This document shows, one piece after another, positions 8,337 to 17,480 of a stretch of DNA of 41,855 nucleotides. The notes beneath the pieces were generated by a model that saw nothing but the letters and a program-made list of their open reading frames with translations, was not told where the DNA came from and ran no database searches. The stretch spans positions 1-41,855 of the forward strand of contig VGXE01000013.1 in assembly GCA_016873455.1 (NCBI GenBank). The letters are read 5' to 3'. A program made the translations under genes and the position numbers. This stretch comes from Nitrospira sp. GTDB lineage: Bacteria; Nitrospirota; Nitrospiria; Nitrospirales; Nitrospiraceae. How positions within the stretch are numbered: the stretch's first letter is position 1; every line of letters starts with the position of its first letter.

Positions 8337-9044
8337 TCACCCGATGGCTGTTCGCACAGCCAGGTACATGATCATGACTTCGACCGCATGCGCCACGATG
8401 GTGATGGAGAGATTGCCGGTGCGTAGCCGGATGGCTCCCCAGATCAACCCATCCCAGAGAGCGATCCAGTGCAGGTGCTGGAAAGTATTGATCATGAACG
8501 GATCGAAAGTAAATGCCAGTGCGCTGGTTACGAGTGCGACCGGTGGCAGGCCCCTGCATAGACCCGAGGTCCACAGAGATGTTTCCAGCGCAGCACATCG
8601 TCCCAACAGGAATCCGCGAAAATTCAGCTCCACAAACAATGCGATGAAGCAGATGATCCATGGGACCATGAGAAGAACAGGAAGTCGCCCGTGCGGTGTT
8701 GATTTGAGGAACGTGATGTCATAGCCCAGAGCAGGGTAGATCGACAGAATCATGAACGTATTCAGAATTCCAAGTAGCAGTCCTGTCGTGAGGCCCCAAC
8801 GCAGGCCGTTCTGGATGCTGGCTTTCTCGAGTCCGAGTCGAGGCCAGATGCGCTGATTGCGGGAGGCCCACAGGAACAGGGCCAGATACGCGAGCAGTTG
8901 AGGAATGAATTGGACGAGCGTTCGTTCTTGGAGGTCGGCAGGAAGAAGGTAGTAGCCGAGGGTGGCGGCAAGGGGGAGCAGAGCTAGCGCGGAGCCTCGC
9001 TCGACGACCTGCAGATCAGCGAGCCTATCCGGCTCGGAGGCCAT
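8337..9044 (-). CDS. CPBP-family membrane protein (CAAX protease-like, possibly inactive)
   Basis: The 235-residue protein has about seven hydrophobic segments. The second half has the layout of CPBP glutamic intramembrane proteases: VELNFRG near residue 139, a histidine-bearing HLHWIALWDG stretch near 190, and IVAHAVE near 220. The usual first motif is EExxxR, but here the first Glu is Val, so one catalytic residue is missing and proteolysis is doubtful. Bacterial members often act in bacteriocin self-protection or membrane-protein processing. It starts 9 bp after the TolC-family gene, with AGAGAG as the probable ribosome site. Confidence 0.65.
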   Translation of the reverse strand: MASEPDRLADLQVVERGSALALLPLAATLGYYLLPADLQERTLVQFIPQLLAYLALFLWASRNQRIWPRLGLEKASIQNGLRWGLTTGLLLGILNTFMILSIYPALGYDITFLKSTPHGRLPVLLMVPWIICFIALFVELNFRGFLLGRCAALETSLWTSGLCRGLPPVALVTSALAFTFDPFMINTFQHLHWIALWDGLIWGAIRLRTGNLSITIVAHAVEVMIMYLAVRTAIG

Positions 9045-9053
9045 TACTCTCTG

Positions 9054-10619
9054 CTAGTCCAATTGAAAATTGTATCGCTCCAGCGTTGTCGCCTTGTGCC
9101 GAGAGAAATTGGAGAGCGATTTGTTGTAATCGACCGTGGCCCGCAGCTCATTGGCCTGCGCTGTGGCCAAGTCGCGCTGAAAATCGAGCACGAAGCGGGT
9201 GGTGCTGAGTCCGACCCGCAGACGCTCTTGTTCGGCTTGCAGCTGCTTCTCCGCCATGATGCGGGCCGAACGGGTCGTCTCGATCCGCTTGAAATCGGTC
9301 TGAACCCGGCGGACTGCTTCACGGATGCCCACAATCACTTGCTGGCGAATCTTGGCCAGCATGGCCTCGGCGTTCTTGGCTTCCAATTCCCGCTTTGTAT
9401 AGGTGTTGATGGCCGAACGGTTGCCGAGGGGATAACTCAGCACGAGTCCGGCGCCGTAGTTGTAGAAATCACCGCTGAAATTGCGGGTGAAGGAGTCGCC
9501 GTAGTCTTTGCCCAGCCCCGACATCCCCATGGTGCCTTGGAATGAGAGGGTGGGGAGCAGCTGGTTGCGGGCAAACTGTTTGTTGAGTTCACCCGTTTCC
9601 ATATTTTTCTTCGCCTGGGCGATTTCGGGCCGCTGGTCGATGGCCGTGTCGATCGCTTCCTGTAGGCTGATTGGCTCCAAGAAGGACAGGGGTGTGTCAG
9701 TGGGGACAATCCACACGTCTTGACGCAAACTCTCTTCGCCGGGATTGAGGAGCCGCCGCAGCTGATCACCTTGGTCACGGATCGCGCGCTCGGTCACCAG
9801 CACTTGTTCAATGCGTGAGGCGACAGCGGCTTCGGCTTGGAGCACGTCCACAATGGACATGATGCCGGCTTTTGACTTGGCCCGGTTCGTGGCCAGCAGT
9901 TCTTCCGCCGCTTTGAGGGCGGCTTGCGCTACTTTCAAATTCTCGTTGGCGAAGACCAATTCCCAATAGGCCTGCTCCACTGAGGCGATGACCGTCATGA
10001 CACGATCGCGAAACACATGCTGTTCCACCTCGGCATTGTTCTGCGCAACCTTGATGAATGTCTTATTGACGTCGATACCGGCGTTCCGGAGCAGTGGTTG
10101 CGTGAACGTCATGGCCAGGCCACCCGTCCAAGCCGGATTGAACAGGAATCCGCTCGCGACGTCTTGGTTCACGTTGGTACGGGAGGGGCTATAGTTGAGG
10201 TTCACACTTCCGCCAGTGATCAGGTTTTGGGTCAGGTCCGCAGTCATAGAATGGCTGCGCTGGTCAAAAACGGTGATGTTATTCAGCGTGCCGACCGTTC
10301 CGCCGAACACCGGCCGATTGAGCGGACTCGCCACTCGGTTGTAGGTCCCGTTCAGGCTGACGGTCGGGTCGAATTTGGATTGTTCGATAACGATGTCGGC
10401 CAGCCGGCTTTCCTTCGTATGGCGGCTGATGCTGATGTCCAGGTTGCTTTGCAGCGCGCGAAGCGCGGCATCCGCCAGGGAAAGGGATTCGCGCGGCTCG
10501 GTGGGCGGTTCTTTCTCGGTGTCCGCACTCCAGGCGGCGAGTGGCGCGAAGAGAATCCAGATACTCGCGAAGACGAGTGCGGTACAGCGGTAGCTGGGAA
10601 ACAACGTGGCGATGGTCAT
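9054..10619 (-). CDS. TolC-family outer-membrane efflux protein
   Basis: The 521-residue protein has a signal peptide ending near AWSADTEK. It contains two repeats of long alpha-helices typical of outer-membrane efflux proteins, with conserved stretches such as LSLADAALRALQSNLDI at the N-terminus and SLQEAIDTAIDQRPEIAQAK at the start of the second repeat. Trimers form an outer-membrane channel and periplasmic tunnel that work with an adaptor and an inner-membrane pump. No pump or adaptor is encoded next to it. The ATG at 10619 is chosen because GGAGG lies 5 bp upstream; the frame stays open to 10658 but without a ribosome site. It is the first gene of a unit with the CPBP and small membrane proteins. 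Confidence 0.88.
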   Translation of the reverse strand: MTIATLFPSYRCTALVFASIWILFAPLAAWSADTEKEPPTEPRESLSLADAALRALQSNLDISISRHTKESRLADIVIEQSKFDPTVSLNGTYNRVASPLNRPVFGGTVGTLNNITVFDQRSHSMTADLTQNLITGGSVNLNYSPSRTNVNQDVASGFLFNPAWTGGLAMTFTQPLLRNAGIDVNKTFIKVAQNNAEVEQHVFRDRVMTVIASVEQAYWELVFANENLKVAQAALKAAEELLATNRAKSKAGIMSIVDVLQAEAAVASRIEQVLVTERAIRDQGDQLRRLLNPGEESLRQDVWIVPTDTPLSFLEPISLQEAIDTAIDQRPEIAQAKKNMETGELNKQFARNQLLPTLSFQGTMGMSGLGKDYGDSFTRNFSGDFYNYGAGLVLSYPLGNRSAINTYTKRELEAKNAEAMLAKIRQQVIVGIREAVRRVQTDFKRIETTRSARIMAEKQLQAEQERLRVGLSTTRFVLDFQRDLATAQANELRATVDYNKSLSNFSRHKATTLERYNFQLD

Positions 10620-10633
10620 ATACGCCTCCAGGA

Positions 10634-10663
10634 TCGACAGTGATAAGTAATGTATCATATAAT
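10634..10663 (+). promoter_or_regulatory. Strong sigma-70-like promoter for the exported protein gene
   Basis: TCGACA (10634-10639), an 18-bp spacer, then a perfect TATAAT (10658-10663). The expected transcription start is at about 10670, the position of the first in-frame ATG. The mRNA may therefore be leaderless, or nearly so if translation starts at 10682. Confidence 0.55.
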
Positions 10664-10669
10664 GTGGGC

Positions 10670-11125
10670 ATGCAGGGTGTCATGAAGATTGTCCTCTGGC
10701 GTTCGAGGGACCGAGTGGTTCCTATTGTACTGTGGGTCTGTCTCCTGGTGACAGCCGGCATGGACTCGCTCGCCTGGGCCCAAAGCGTGTCGGGCGTGCG
10801 GGCGTTCGGCGGTGGCGTGGCACCGCTGGCCAGAATGCCGGGTGGAAGTCTCTACAACGATAATCAGGGCACGCAGGGCTTTCTGTACACGCCGGGCCAA
10901 AACTTTCAAACGTACAGTTTTCGCAATCCGACGACAGGCCAAGCCTGGAGCGGCGCAGTCGGAACGTTAGGTCCGCAGCTCTCGATCGGACTTATACAAG
11001 GCGCCAATCAATCGGGTACGCCGCTCGTCTTGCCTGGTCCTCCGCGACAAACGTCGCCGCTCGCGCCGATTCAATCCGGCATCCTCGATCCTGGGCCATC
11101 CTCTCTCCTCGGTGATCTTCCGTAA
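10670..11125 (+). CDS. Hypothetical exported protein
   Basis: About 151 residues, not recognised. After a charged start there is a hydrophobic segment (IVLWVCLLVTAGM) and a plausible cleavage site after AWA, so it is probably periplasmic or extracellular. The mature part is rich in Gly, Pro, Ser and Gln, with no Cys and no clear catalytic motif; phrases such as GTQGFLYTPGQNFQTYSF suggest an extended or beta-rich structure. There are two possible starts, 10670 and 10682; the second has a weak AGGGTG before it. It is divergent from the TolC-family gene, with only about 50 bp between the two starts. Confidence 0.6.
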   Translation: MQGVMKIVLWRSRDRVVPIVLWVCLLVTAGMDSLAWAQSVSGVRAFGGGVAPLARMPGGSLYNDNQGTQGFLYTPGQNFQTYSFRNPTTGQAWSGAVGTLGPQLSIGLIQGANQSGTPLVLPGPPRQTSPLAPIQSGILDPGPSSLLGDLP

Positions 11126-11211
11126 AGACAGTCGGCTGTGTGCAGGCGTTCGAGTACGCAAGAAGACGCTGACCCCAAATGTCTTATCAGGGTAGTGGCA
11201 TGAGGGTGATG

Positions 11212-12261
11212 CTAAAGACCCTTCGCATAATAGTCTGGGATGGGGGCGTTGTGTTCTTGTGCAGCTTGCAGCAGGTTCGTATAGGAACTGGTGAAGATCG
11301 TCGCCCAGTGATGTTTTGCGAGGTTGTGCCGGATCGTTGCTGCCTTGTCGTAGTTTGAGCTCAGGGCCTCGGCCTTCTTCCCAGCCTCATCGGTCCAGAG
11401 AGGTGGCTTCCATAACTCAAGCCCGTATTTCTGAAGAAGGATCCCAACAGCAGTTGCGCGTAAACGTTCGGTGTTGGGTTGCCGTTCTTTGCTCACGACG
11501 GCCCCGACAGAGCACTGGAGTAAGGCGCCGAGCTGTTGTGCTGCAAGCGAAGGACTATTGGTGGTGATGGCCGTGCTCCCGCACGCCGTATCAATTGAAT
11601 TGTTGGTGAAGAGGCTCAATGCGGCTTGCGTGTCGCCGTCCCGTACATGAGCCAAGAGTCGCTGCCATGTATCAACCGAAATGACGTACGGCATGTCCGA
11701 GTCGTCGAGAGCCTGGCTGTCGCGTTCATGGAGATCCAGTGCAGTTTGTGCGGCAGGAAGACCAGCCTTGGCAGCGGCGCGAACCCAACGCAATCCTTCT
11801 TCACGATCTGCAGGCACACCCTCACCTTTCAGATGCATCGACCCTACGCGCAGCATGGCTGCAGGAATCCCTCGAGTGGCGGCTTCATGAAACCACAAAA
11901 ACGCCTTGTTCAATTGGCCTTGCTTGTAGTGATAGATCCCAATACTGTAAATTGCTTCCGAATCACCAGCCTGTACCGCCTTGGTCCACCATGTGACCGC
12001 CTCCTCCCAATCTTCAGACACTCCGAGACCGTTGCTGTATAAGGCACCCAAGTCGCTCATCGCCTTTCTGTGTCCAAGTTCGGCGGCTTTCTTCCAGATT
12101 TGAGCAGCCTCTTCATATCGACCAGTATTGGCGAGCAACGCCGCGTCGCGGTACATTGCCTCCGGATCCTTCTTTGAGCAGCCAGACATAACCAGAAACC
12201 CAATGACCACGAATGAGCAAAGCCCGCTGGCGAATCTTCTCACAGGGAACATGCTAGCCAT
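11212..12261 (-). CDS. Sel1-repeat lipoprotein
   Basis: The 349-residue protein has a lipoprotein signal (VMSGC, Cys about residue 28). Residues about 35-180 hold four Sel1-like (TPR-type) repeats, for example KAMSDLGALYSNGLGVSEDWEEAV and AAMLRVGSMHLKGEGVPAD. These alpha-alpha hairpin repeats mediate protein contacts. The C-terminal half has no motif I recognise; it contains two cysteines (AAL..C, DTACGST) that could pair in the periplasm. GGAG precedes the ATG at 12261, with another ATG three codons later. It appears to be a single gene. Confidence 0.8.
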   Translation of the reverse strand: MASMFPVRRFASGLCSFVVIGFLVMSGCSKKDPEAMYRDAALLANTGRYEEAAQIWKKAAELGHRKAMSDLGALYSNGLGVSEDWEEAVTWWTKAVQAGDSEAIYSIGIYHYKQGQLNKAFLWFHEAATRGIPAAMLRVGSMHLKGEGVPADREEGLRWVRAAAKAGLPAAQTALDLHERDSQALDDSDMPYVISVDTWQRLLAHVRDGDTQAALSLFTNNSIDTACGSTAITTNSPSLAAQQLGALLQCSVGAVVSKERQPNTERLRATAVGILLQKYGLELWKPPLWTDEAGKKAEALSSNYDKAATIRHNLAKHHWATIFTSSYTNLLQAAQEHNAPIPDYYAKGL

Positions 12262-12356
12262 ACACGGGATCTCCGAAATGCGTAGGGTGAGTATGAGATA
12301 TAGGGTCAGTTTGAGATGGCCCGGATTTGACAGGCATTTTTAGGTACAAGAACACT

Positions 12357-13868
12357 TCACGGCGTATTCGCGAGTTGCCATGCCAAGGCTAGGACGTACC
12401 GGGCGACGGATTTGAGAATCTCCGGATCGATCGTGTCGGCCGTATCGGTCGGCTGGTGAAAGTGGGGATGGACCCCGCCGCTGACGACGGTGACAGTCGG
12501 TACGCCTGCTTCCTTGAACGGCACATGGTCGCCGCCAGGGAAGAATCCATAGAGGTCAAGCTTGTCGCTAAGCCCGGCGGTTTCACCTGCCGTCGATGCC
12601 ACCGTCTTTTCCATTCCCGTCACGCCCACCGTGAGTCGCCCATTCCCGACGCCCGCATGGTCGATATTGATCATGCCTACAGTTGAGGCCAATGGCACAA
12701 TGGGTTGGGAGACATAGTGCCGCGAGCCAAGCAGCCCCTGTTCTTCACCGCTGAACGACAAAAGGAGAATGGATCGTTTCGGCGCGGCAGGGGCCGATGC
12801 CAGGATGCGCGCGACTTCCAGCATGACGGCGGTGCCTGACGCATTGTCGTCCGCGCCCGCAAAGAGACGGCCCCCTTGAAGGCCGAAATGGTCGCGATGG
12901 GCGCCGATGATGACGGTGTCCTGGGTGCGTGGCGAATAGCCTCGGATGATTGACGCGATATTAAAGAGCGTGCCCGTTGAGGATGTGGTGGTCCAGGTCA
13001 GTCGTGCCGTGACCTCGGTGGCGAAGGAGCGCGAGGTATTTGTACGCGTGATCGCTTCTTGAATGTCCCTCAGCCGGCCTTTTCCTGCCGGTGCTTGTGC
13101 GACGATCGACTCAGCGATGGCGGTACTGATCCATGCCCCGGGTAGTGGCGGGGAGGTATCATATATGGCTGTGGGCGTGCCCGTGACGCCTCTCCGCAGT
13201 TCGTAGGGGCTCAACACCGGTCCTGTCGCAGTCAGATAGGCGACCGCCCCTTTCTCCTTGGCGATTCGCACTTTGTCCGCCTGTGCGACAGCGCCCTTGT
13301 ATGGTTCAGGCTTCCCACGCAGAAACAGGACGATCTTGTTTCGGACGTCGAGGCCCGCATAGTCGTCGATGCCTTGAGCAGGGTCAGAAATGCCATAGCC
13401 GACAAAGACGATCGTTGCATTGATGTCAGCTGAGGGCGAATCCAAGATGGGCAGAAAATCTGATCCGCTACGGAGTGGGGAATGGTCCTCTATCTGTATG
13501 AGAGGATCAGGTTGGATGGTCTTCGCGATGACCGACAGAGTCTGTTTCCATTCTCGTTGAGGCAAGGGATTGGTCTGGTTGGCCGGAGGGGCGGCGGTTG
13601 ACCGATGCAGCCGCAGGGCGCTGAACCGGTCGGCCACGAAGGCTGCTGATTTTTGATCATCATCAGTGCCGGTCTGCCGTCCACTGAAGGCTGGTCCGCT
13701 CAGTTCTCTGATGTCTGCCATCATCCGTTCGGTGGAGATCTCTTCCAACCCGCGTGTCAGCCAATTGCCTGCCGAGATGGTGGAATCGAGCGTTGTCTCA
13801 GAGGAGGCCGTTCCTATGAGGAGGGAGATGGCGCAGACCGAGGCCAGGGCAATCGTGATCCGAGTCAT
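12357..13868 (-). CDS. Secreted M28-family metallopeptidase with PA insert
   Basis: The 503-residue protein has a signal peptide (cleavage near TASSETT). Residues about 130-250 form a PA-type domain (VFVGYGISDPAQGIDDYAGLDVRNK). The M28 zinc catalytic domain follows: GAHRDHFG (first His ligand), GADDNASGT (bridging Asp), SGEEQGLLGS (catalytic and ligand Glu), INIDHAG, and HFHQPTDTADT (last His). The ligand set looks complete, so an active aminopeptidase is likely. Substrate is unknown; the family includes leucyl and PSMA-like aminopeptidases. The ribosome site at 13868 is poor. It is divergent from the gene at 14003. Confidence 0.88.
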   Translation of the reverse strand: MTRITIALASVCAISLLIGTASSETTLDSTISAGNWLTRGLEEISTERMMADIRELSGPAFSGRQTGTDDDQKSAAFVADRFSALRLHRSTAAPPANQTNPLPQREWKQTLSVIAKTIQPDPLIQIEDHSPLRSGSDFLPILDSPSADINATIVFVGYGISDPAQGIDDYAGLDVRNKIVLFLRGKPEPYKGAVAQADKVRIAKEKGAVAYLTATGPVLSPYELRRGVTGTPTAIYDTSPPLPGAWISTAIAESIVAQAPAGKGRLRDIQEAITRTNTSRSFATEVTARLTWTTTSSTGTLFNIASIIRGYSPRTQDTVIIGAHRDHFGLQGGRLFAGADDNASGTAVMLEVARILASAPAAPKRSILLLSFSGEEQGLLGSRHYVSQPIVPLASTVGMINIDHAGVGNGRLTVGVTGMEKTVASTAGETAGLSDKLDLYGFFPGGDHVPFKEAGVPTVTVVSGGVHPHFHQPTDTADTIDPEILKSVARYVLALAWQLANTP

Positions 13869-14002
13869 CTGTTCACGCAGGCTCCGAGGAAGACTGATCA
13901 GCCCGCGCGACTATAGCATAGGCTGTGCCATCCATTGCACCGTCTCAGCCGGACAGGGTACTATGCAAAGCGTGCGGACACGCAGTACGGAAAGGGTAAG
14001 CC

Positions 14003-14257
14003 ATGGCAGCCGGTGGATCGGGAAACGGACTCTACGACTACCTCTACAAGCGATTCTTTGAGCAACGTGACAGCCACGACGGGTACTCATTTCAGCATGC
14101 GCCAGGAGGCAGCGCGCCGACTCGGATGGTGACATTCTCTGAAAAATTGCGATGGTGGGCCTTCGATCGGCGACGGCGCCGGAAACAAATTCTGGCCGAA
14201 CGGGACCAGTTGCAACAAGTTATCCTTCAAATCAAGAAGACAGGACCGTCGAAGTAG
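14003..14257 (+). CDS. Small hypothetical protein
   Basis: 84 residues, not recognised. It is strongly basic in the second half (WWAFDRRRRRKQILAERDQL), with a likely C-terminal helix and no signal peptide or membrane segment. The N-terminus (GSGNGLYDYLYKRFFEQRD) looks structured. An AAAGGG ribosome site stands about 10 bp before the ATG, which supports translation. A nucleic-acid or membrane-surface role is possible, but nothing here establishes one. Confidence 0.55.
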   Translation: MAAGGSGNGLYDYLYKRFFEQRDSHDGYSFQHAPGGSAPTRMVTFSEKLRWWAFDRRRRRKQILAERDQLQQVILQIKKTGPSK

Positions 14258-14315
14258 GTCCAATAGGGCTCCGGGGTTCCCTTGGGTTAAGACAAGAGGG
14301 GGAGGACTTTGGCGC

Positions 14316-14345
14316 TTGCCTTTTTTCTTGTGCCTGGGGTAGCAT
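14316..14345 (+). promoter_or_regulatory. Candidate promoter of the RRM protein gene
   Basis: TTGCCT (14316-14321) and TAGCAT (14340-14345) are 18 bp apart. Transcription from about 14352 would give an untranslated leader of about 190 nt. The boxes are only moderate matches. Confidence 0.3.
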
Positions 14346-14407
14346 GGGGCCGCTTGAGTGCGAGAGGCCTGGCAAGCAAGCGCAGAGAGTGACAAGGCCT
14401 GAACGGA

Positions 14408-14521
14408 TGTTGTTTTGGTCAAGCCTGGGAACCTGATCGGCAGTCAGAAGTCAGCCGCCGCTGTGTTGATACCGTCTTCGGCCCATTCTTTCCCCGTTTC
14501 TCTCTCACGTCCAAAACAACA
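14408..14521 (+). promoter_or_regulatory. Long-range stem in the RRM gene leader
   Basis: TGTTGTTTTGG at 14408-14418 is exactly complementary to CCAAAACAACA at 14511-14521. The 11-bp stem closes a 92-nt loop. The 3' arm ends 12 nt before the AAGGAGGA ribosome site at about 14533. In a leader transcript it could control access of ribosomes, as leaders of cold-induced RNA-binding protein genes do. The regulatory reading is inference. Confidence 0.4.
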
Positions 14522-14545
14522 CCACTCTGTCCAAGGAGGAATCTG

Positions 14546-14845
14546 ATGGGTGCGAAGATTTATGTCGGTGGGTTGCCCTATTCAACGACCGAGCAAGAAT
14601 TGAGCGATCTGTTTGCCACGCATGGGGCAGTGGCGTCGTCGCGGATTATCACGGATAAGTTCACCGGGCAATCCCGGGGGTTTGGATTTGTCGAAATGTC
14701 GTCTGATTCTGAAGCCCAGGCGGCAATTTCCGCGCTGAACGGCACAGAGCTTGGCGGCCGCACATTGACGGTCAACGAAGCCCGTCCTCAGGAACCCCGT
14801 TCCGGTGGCGGAGGCCGTGGAGGATTTGGAGGCGGTCGGCACTGA
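14546..14845 (+). CDS. RRM-type RNA-binding protein, glycine-rich
   Basis: The 99-residue protein has one RNA recognition motif (residues 3-80): RNP2 is IYVGGL and RNP1 is RGFGFVEM, with the exposed aromatic residues present. A short Gly/Arg tail follows (GGGGRGGFGGGRH). It resembles the cold-induced Rbp proteins of cyanobacteria and other bacteria, which bind single-stranded RNA. A strong AAGGAGGA lies 5 nt before the ATG. Transcription appears self-contained, with a long leader and an intrinsic terminator at 14871, so high or regulated expression is likely. Targets are unknown. Confidence 0.92.
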   Translation: MGAKIYVGGLPYSTTEQELSDLFATHGAVASSRIITDKFTGQSRGFGFVEMSSDSEAQAAISALNGTELGGRTLTVNEARPQEPRSGGGGRGGFGGGRH

Positions 14846-14870
14846 TCCGACCACACTCCGTTCGTCTGAG

Positions 14871-14903
14871 GGGGTTGCCGGATTTTCCGGCAGCCCCTTT
14901 TTT
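14871..14903 (+). terminator. Intrinsic terminator of the RRM gene
   Basis: GGGGTTGCCGG (14871-14881) pairs with CCGGCAGCCCC (14887-14897) with a single G-U pair. A 5-nt loop separates the arms and six T residues follow. This is a textbook Rho-independent terminator that separates the gene from uvrB. Confidence 0.92.
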
Positions 14904-14968
14904 ATTCCGCCCGTGGCGTTGAGATCGCGCTGGTCGGGCCGTTGGTACGATGATCGCCGGAGCGACTA

Positions 14969-16966
14969 ATGCCGCCCTTTAAGCTGGAAGCCCCCTTCAA
15001 ACCCTGTGGCCATCAGCCGGAGGCGATTGTCAAACTGACGGCCGGCGTGCAGACGGGAAAGATCCATCAAGTGCTCCTCGGCGTCACCGGATCCGGCAAG
15101 ACGTTTACCATGGCCAATCTAGTTGAACGGGTGCAAAAACCCACGCTGGTACTCGTCCACAACAAGACCTTGGCCGGCCAGCTCTATCAAGAGTTTAAGC
15201 AATTCTTTCCGCAGAATGCCGTGGAGTACTTCGTCAGCTATTATGACTACTACCAGCCGGAAGCGTACATTCCGCAAAGTGACACCTACATCGCGAAGGA
15301 TGCCTCGATCAACGATGCGATCGACCAGATGCGGCATGCCGCGACGACCTCGTTGCTTCAGCGCAACGATGTGCTGATCGTCTCGTCGGTCTCCTGCATC
15401 TACGGGCTGGGATCGCCGGAGGTCTATCACGACATGCTCGTCTATCTGGAAGAAGGAGCTGAGATTAGGCGGGAGAAGATCTTGGCGAAACTGGTGGAGA
15501 TTCAATACGAACGCAACGACGTTGACTTTCATCGCGGGACGTTTCGCGCGCGCGGGGATGTCATTGAAATCTTCCCCGCGTCGTCGGAGGCCAAGTCGGT
15601 GCGGATCGAACTGTTCGGTGACACGGTCGATGCCATTCATGAGATCGACCCGCTCACGGGGAAGTCTTTGGGCAAGTTGCCCAAGGTTGCGATCTATCCC
15701 AATACGCACTATCTCATCGCGCCGGATCGCTATGAACGGGCCATCACAGGCATTGAAGAGGAACTCGACGAGCGCCTGGTCTATTTCAAGAAAGCCGGCC
15801 AATTGGTGGAAGCCCAGCGGCTCGAACAACGGACTAAGTTCGACTTGGAAATGATTCGCGCGATGGGCTATTGCCATGGCATTGAGAACTACTCCCGACA
15901 CTTGAGTGGGCGCGCGCCGGGGGAGGCACCCCCTACGCTGTTGGATTATTTCCCCAAGGATTTTTTGCTGATTGTGGATGAGTCACATGCGACGGTCCCG
16001 CAAGTCGGGGGCATGTATGAGGGGGATTATTCCCGGAAACGCACCTTGGTGGACTATGGCTTTCGTCTGCCCTCCGCCGTCGATAACCGTCCGCTGAAAT
16101 TCGCGGAGTTCAAACGGTGCCTGAATCATGTGGTGTACGTCTCGGCGACGCCGGGCCCGTACGAGCTGGAGCATGCGGGAGGTGAGGTGGTTGAGCAGAT
16201 CATCAGGCCAACGGGTCTGATGGATCCACCGATCGATGTGGTGCCGGCGAAGGGGCAGGTGGACCACCTGCTGGGACAAGTGCGCGCCGAAGTCGCCAAA
16301 GGCGGACGCGTGCTTGTCACGACACTCACGAAGCGCATGGCCGAAGACCTGACGGAGTATTACCACGATCTCGGGGTGAAGGTGCGATACCTGCATTCCG
16401 ATATCAAGACGCTGGAGCGGGCGGAGATCATCCGGGGCTTGCGCCTGGGGGCATTCGACGTCCTGGTCGGGATCAATCTCTTGCGCGAAGGCCTCGACCT
16501 GCCGGAGGTGAGCTTGGTGGCCATTCTCGATGCGGACAAGGAAGGGTATCTTCGCTCGTATCGGTCGCTCATCCAAACAGCGGGACGGGCGGCGCGTAAT
16601 ATTGACGGGCGAGTCATTTTATACGGCGATGGTGTCACGGATTCGATGCGGATGGCGATGGAGGAAACGGACCGGCGCCGCGGGATTCAGGCGGAGTATA
16701 ATCGGATGCATGGCATTACGCCCGCCAGCGTGAAGAAGGGGATCCCGGCGTTGGAATATGCCGTGGCTGAACTGGACTATGTTCAGTTGGAATTGGCGGC
16801 GGAATCGGTCGAGCCGTACGGCACGGCGGGAACGACGGAACAGCTCATCAGCCAGCTGGAAACGGAGATGAAAGCGGCGGCCAAAAAACTGGAGTTTGAA
16901 CGAGCCGCGGAACTGCGGAACCGAATCCGGGCGCTTCGATTAAAAGACCTGGAGGTGAAGTCGTAA
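14969..16966 (+). CDS. uvrB: UvrB, excinuclease ABC subunit B
   Basis: The helicase-like subunit of nucleotide excision repair, which receives damaged DNA from UvrA and recruits UvrC. Its 665 residues are a standard length. Walker A is GVTGSGKT at about residues 38-45. The damage-probing beta-hairpin has the tyrosine-rich [12 protein letters not shown] sequence near residue 92. The DESH box occurs as VDESHAT, and helicase motifs V and VI as [13 protein letters not shown] and QTAGRAARN. The C-terminal UVR motif ([15 protein letters not shown]) contacts UvrC. GGAG precedes the ATG. It stands alone between a terminator and the converging DUF4321 gene. Confidence 0.97.
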   Translation: MPPFKLEAPFKPCGHQPEAIVKLTAGVQTGKIHQVLLGVTGSGKTFTMANLVERVQKPTLVLVHNKTLAGQLYQEFKQFFPQNAVEYFVSYYDYYQPEAYIPQSDTYIAKDASINDAIDQMRHAATTSLLQRNDVLIVSSVSCIYGLGSPEVYHDMLVYLEEGAEIRREKILAKLVEIQYERNDVDFHRGTFRARGDVIEIFPASSEAKSVRIELFGDTVDAIHEIDPLTGKSLGKLPKVAIYPNTHYLIAPDRYERAITGIEEELDERLVYFKKAGQLVEAQRLEQRTKFDLEMIRAMGYCHGIENYSRHLSGRAPGEAPPTLLDYFPKDFLLIVDESHATVPQVGGMYEGDYSRKRTLVDYGFRLPSAVDNRPLKFAEFKRCLNHVVYVSATPGPYELEHAGGEVVEQIIRPTGLMDPPIDVVPAKGQVDHLLGQVRAEVAKGGRVLVTTLTKRMAEDLTEYYHDLGVKVRYLHSDIKTLERAEIIRGLRLGAFDVLVGINLLREGLDLPEVSLVAILDADKEGYLRSYRSLIQTAGRAARNIDGRVILYGDGVTDSMRMAMEETDRRRGIQAEYNRMHGITPASVKKGIPALEYAVAELDYVQLELAAESVEPYGTAGTTEQLISQLETEMKAAAKKLEFERAAELRNRIRALRLKDLEVKS

Positions 16967-16969
16967 GGG

Positions 16970-17230
16970 CTATACGTGCTTGTAGAGGTAGATGCCTACG
17001 AACATACCAAGGATGCTGAGGATATTGATCTTGAGCGTGAAGCCGAGTGTGAGTTTGACGAGAATCAGGTCGAGGGTGAGGGGTTGGGTGATACCAAGCG
17101 AGAAGTGTGTCGAGAAGATGTTTTGGATCGTTCCCTGAGGGGCCATGACTTGGAGAATTTCTCCAAGAATGCCGCCGAGCAGCCCTCCGATCAGCAGAAA
17201 AACGAACAGAATCCAGGGCGATTTTCGCAC
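16970..17230 (-). CDS. DUF4321 family small membrane protein
   Basis: 86 residues from a GTG at 17230, about 10 nt after AGGAG. The frame stays open far upstream, but that extension is low-complexity and overlaps ffh antisense, so it is not used. There are two membrane segments: ILFVFLLIGGLLGGILGEIL near the start and INILSILGMFVGIYLYK at the end. Between them is a LTLDLILVKLTLGFTLKIN stretch typical of DUF4321, a family of unknown function found in several bacterial phyla. It converges on uvrB with a 3-bp gap and diverges from ffh. Confidence 0.75.
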   Translation of the reverse strand: MRKSPWILFVFLLIGGLLGGILGEILQVMAPQGTIQNIFSTHFSLGITQPLTLDLILVKLTLGFTLKINILSILGMFVGIYLYKHV

Positions 17231-17370
17231 AAGAACCGTGCTCCTCTTCTCTTCCTCGCACCGATCGGTGAAGAAACTGAGGGGAACCATATCGGAAGGT
17301 CCACGGCAAGTCAATAAAACCGGCGGTTTCAGTAACGGGCCTGTTTCCAACCTTTCAGACCTCCCCATTC

Positions 17371-17399
17371 TTGACTTGGCTGCCGTGGTTCTATAGACT
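17371..17399 (+). promoter_or_regulatory. Candidate ffh promoter
   Basis: TTGACT (17371-17376) with TAGACT (17394-17399) gives a 17-bp spacer. TATAGA two bases earlier is a better box but would leave only 15 bp. A start near 17406 would give a leader of about 75 nt that lacks an obvious Shine-Dalgarno sequence. Confidence 0.4.
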
Positions 17400-17480
17400 G
17401 CACGGTGCTCTTTTTCTAGATTTTTCGAGGCGATCGGAGATCTGGCGTAAGGCTTCGATGGCCTCTTTCTTTGTGGTCCT

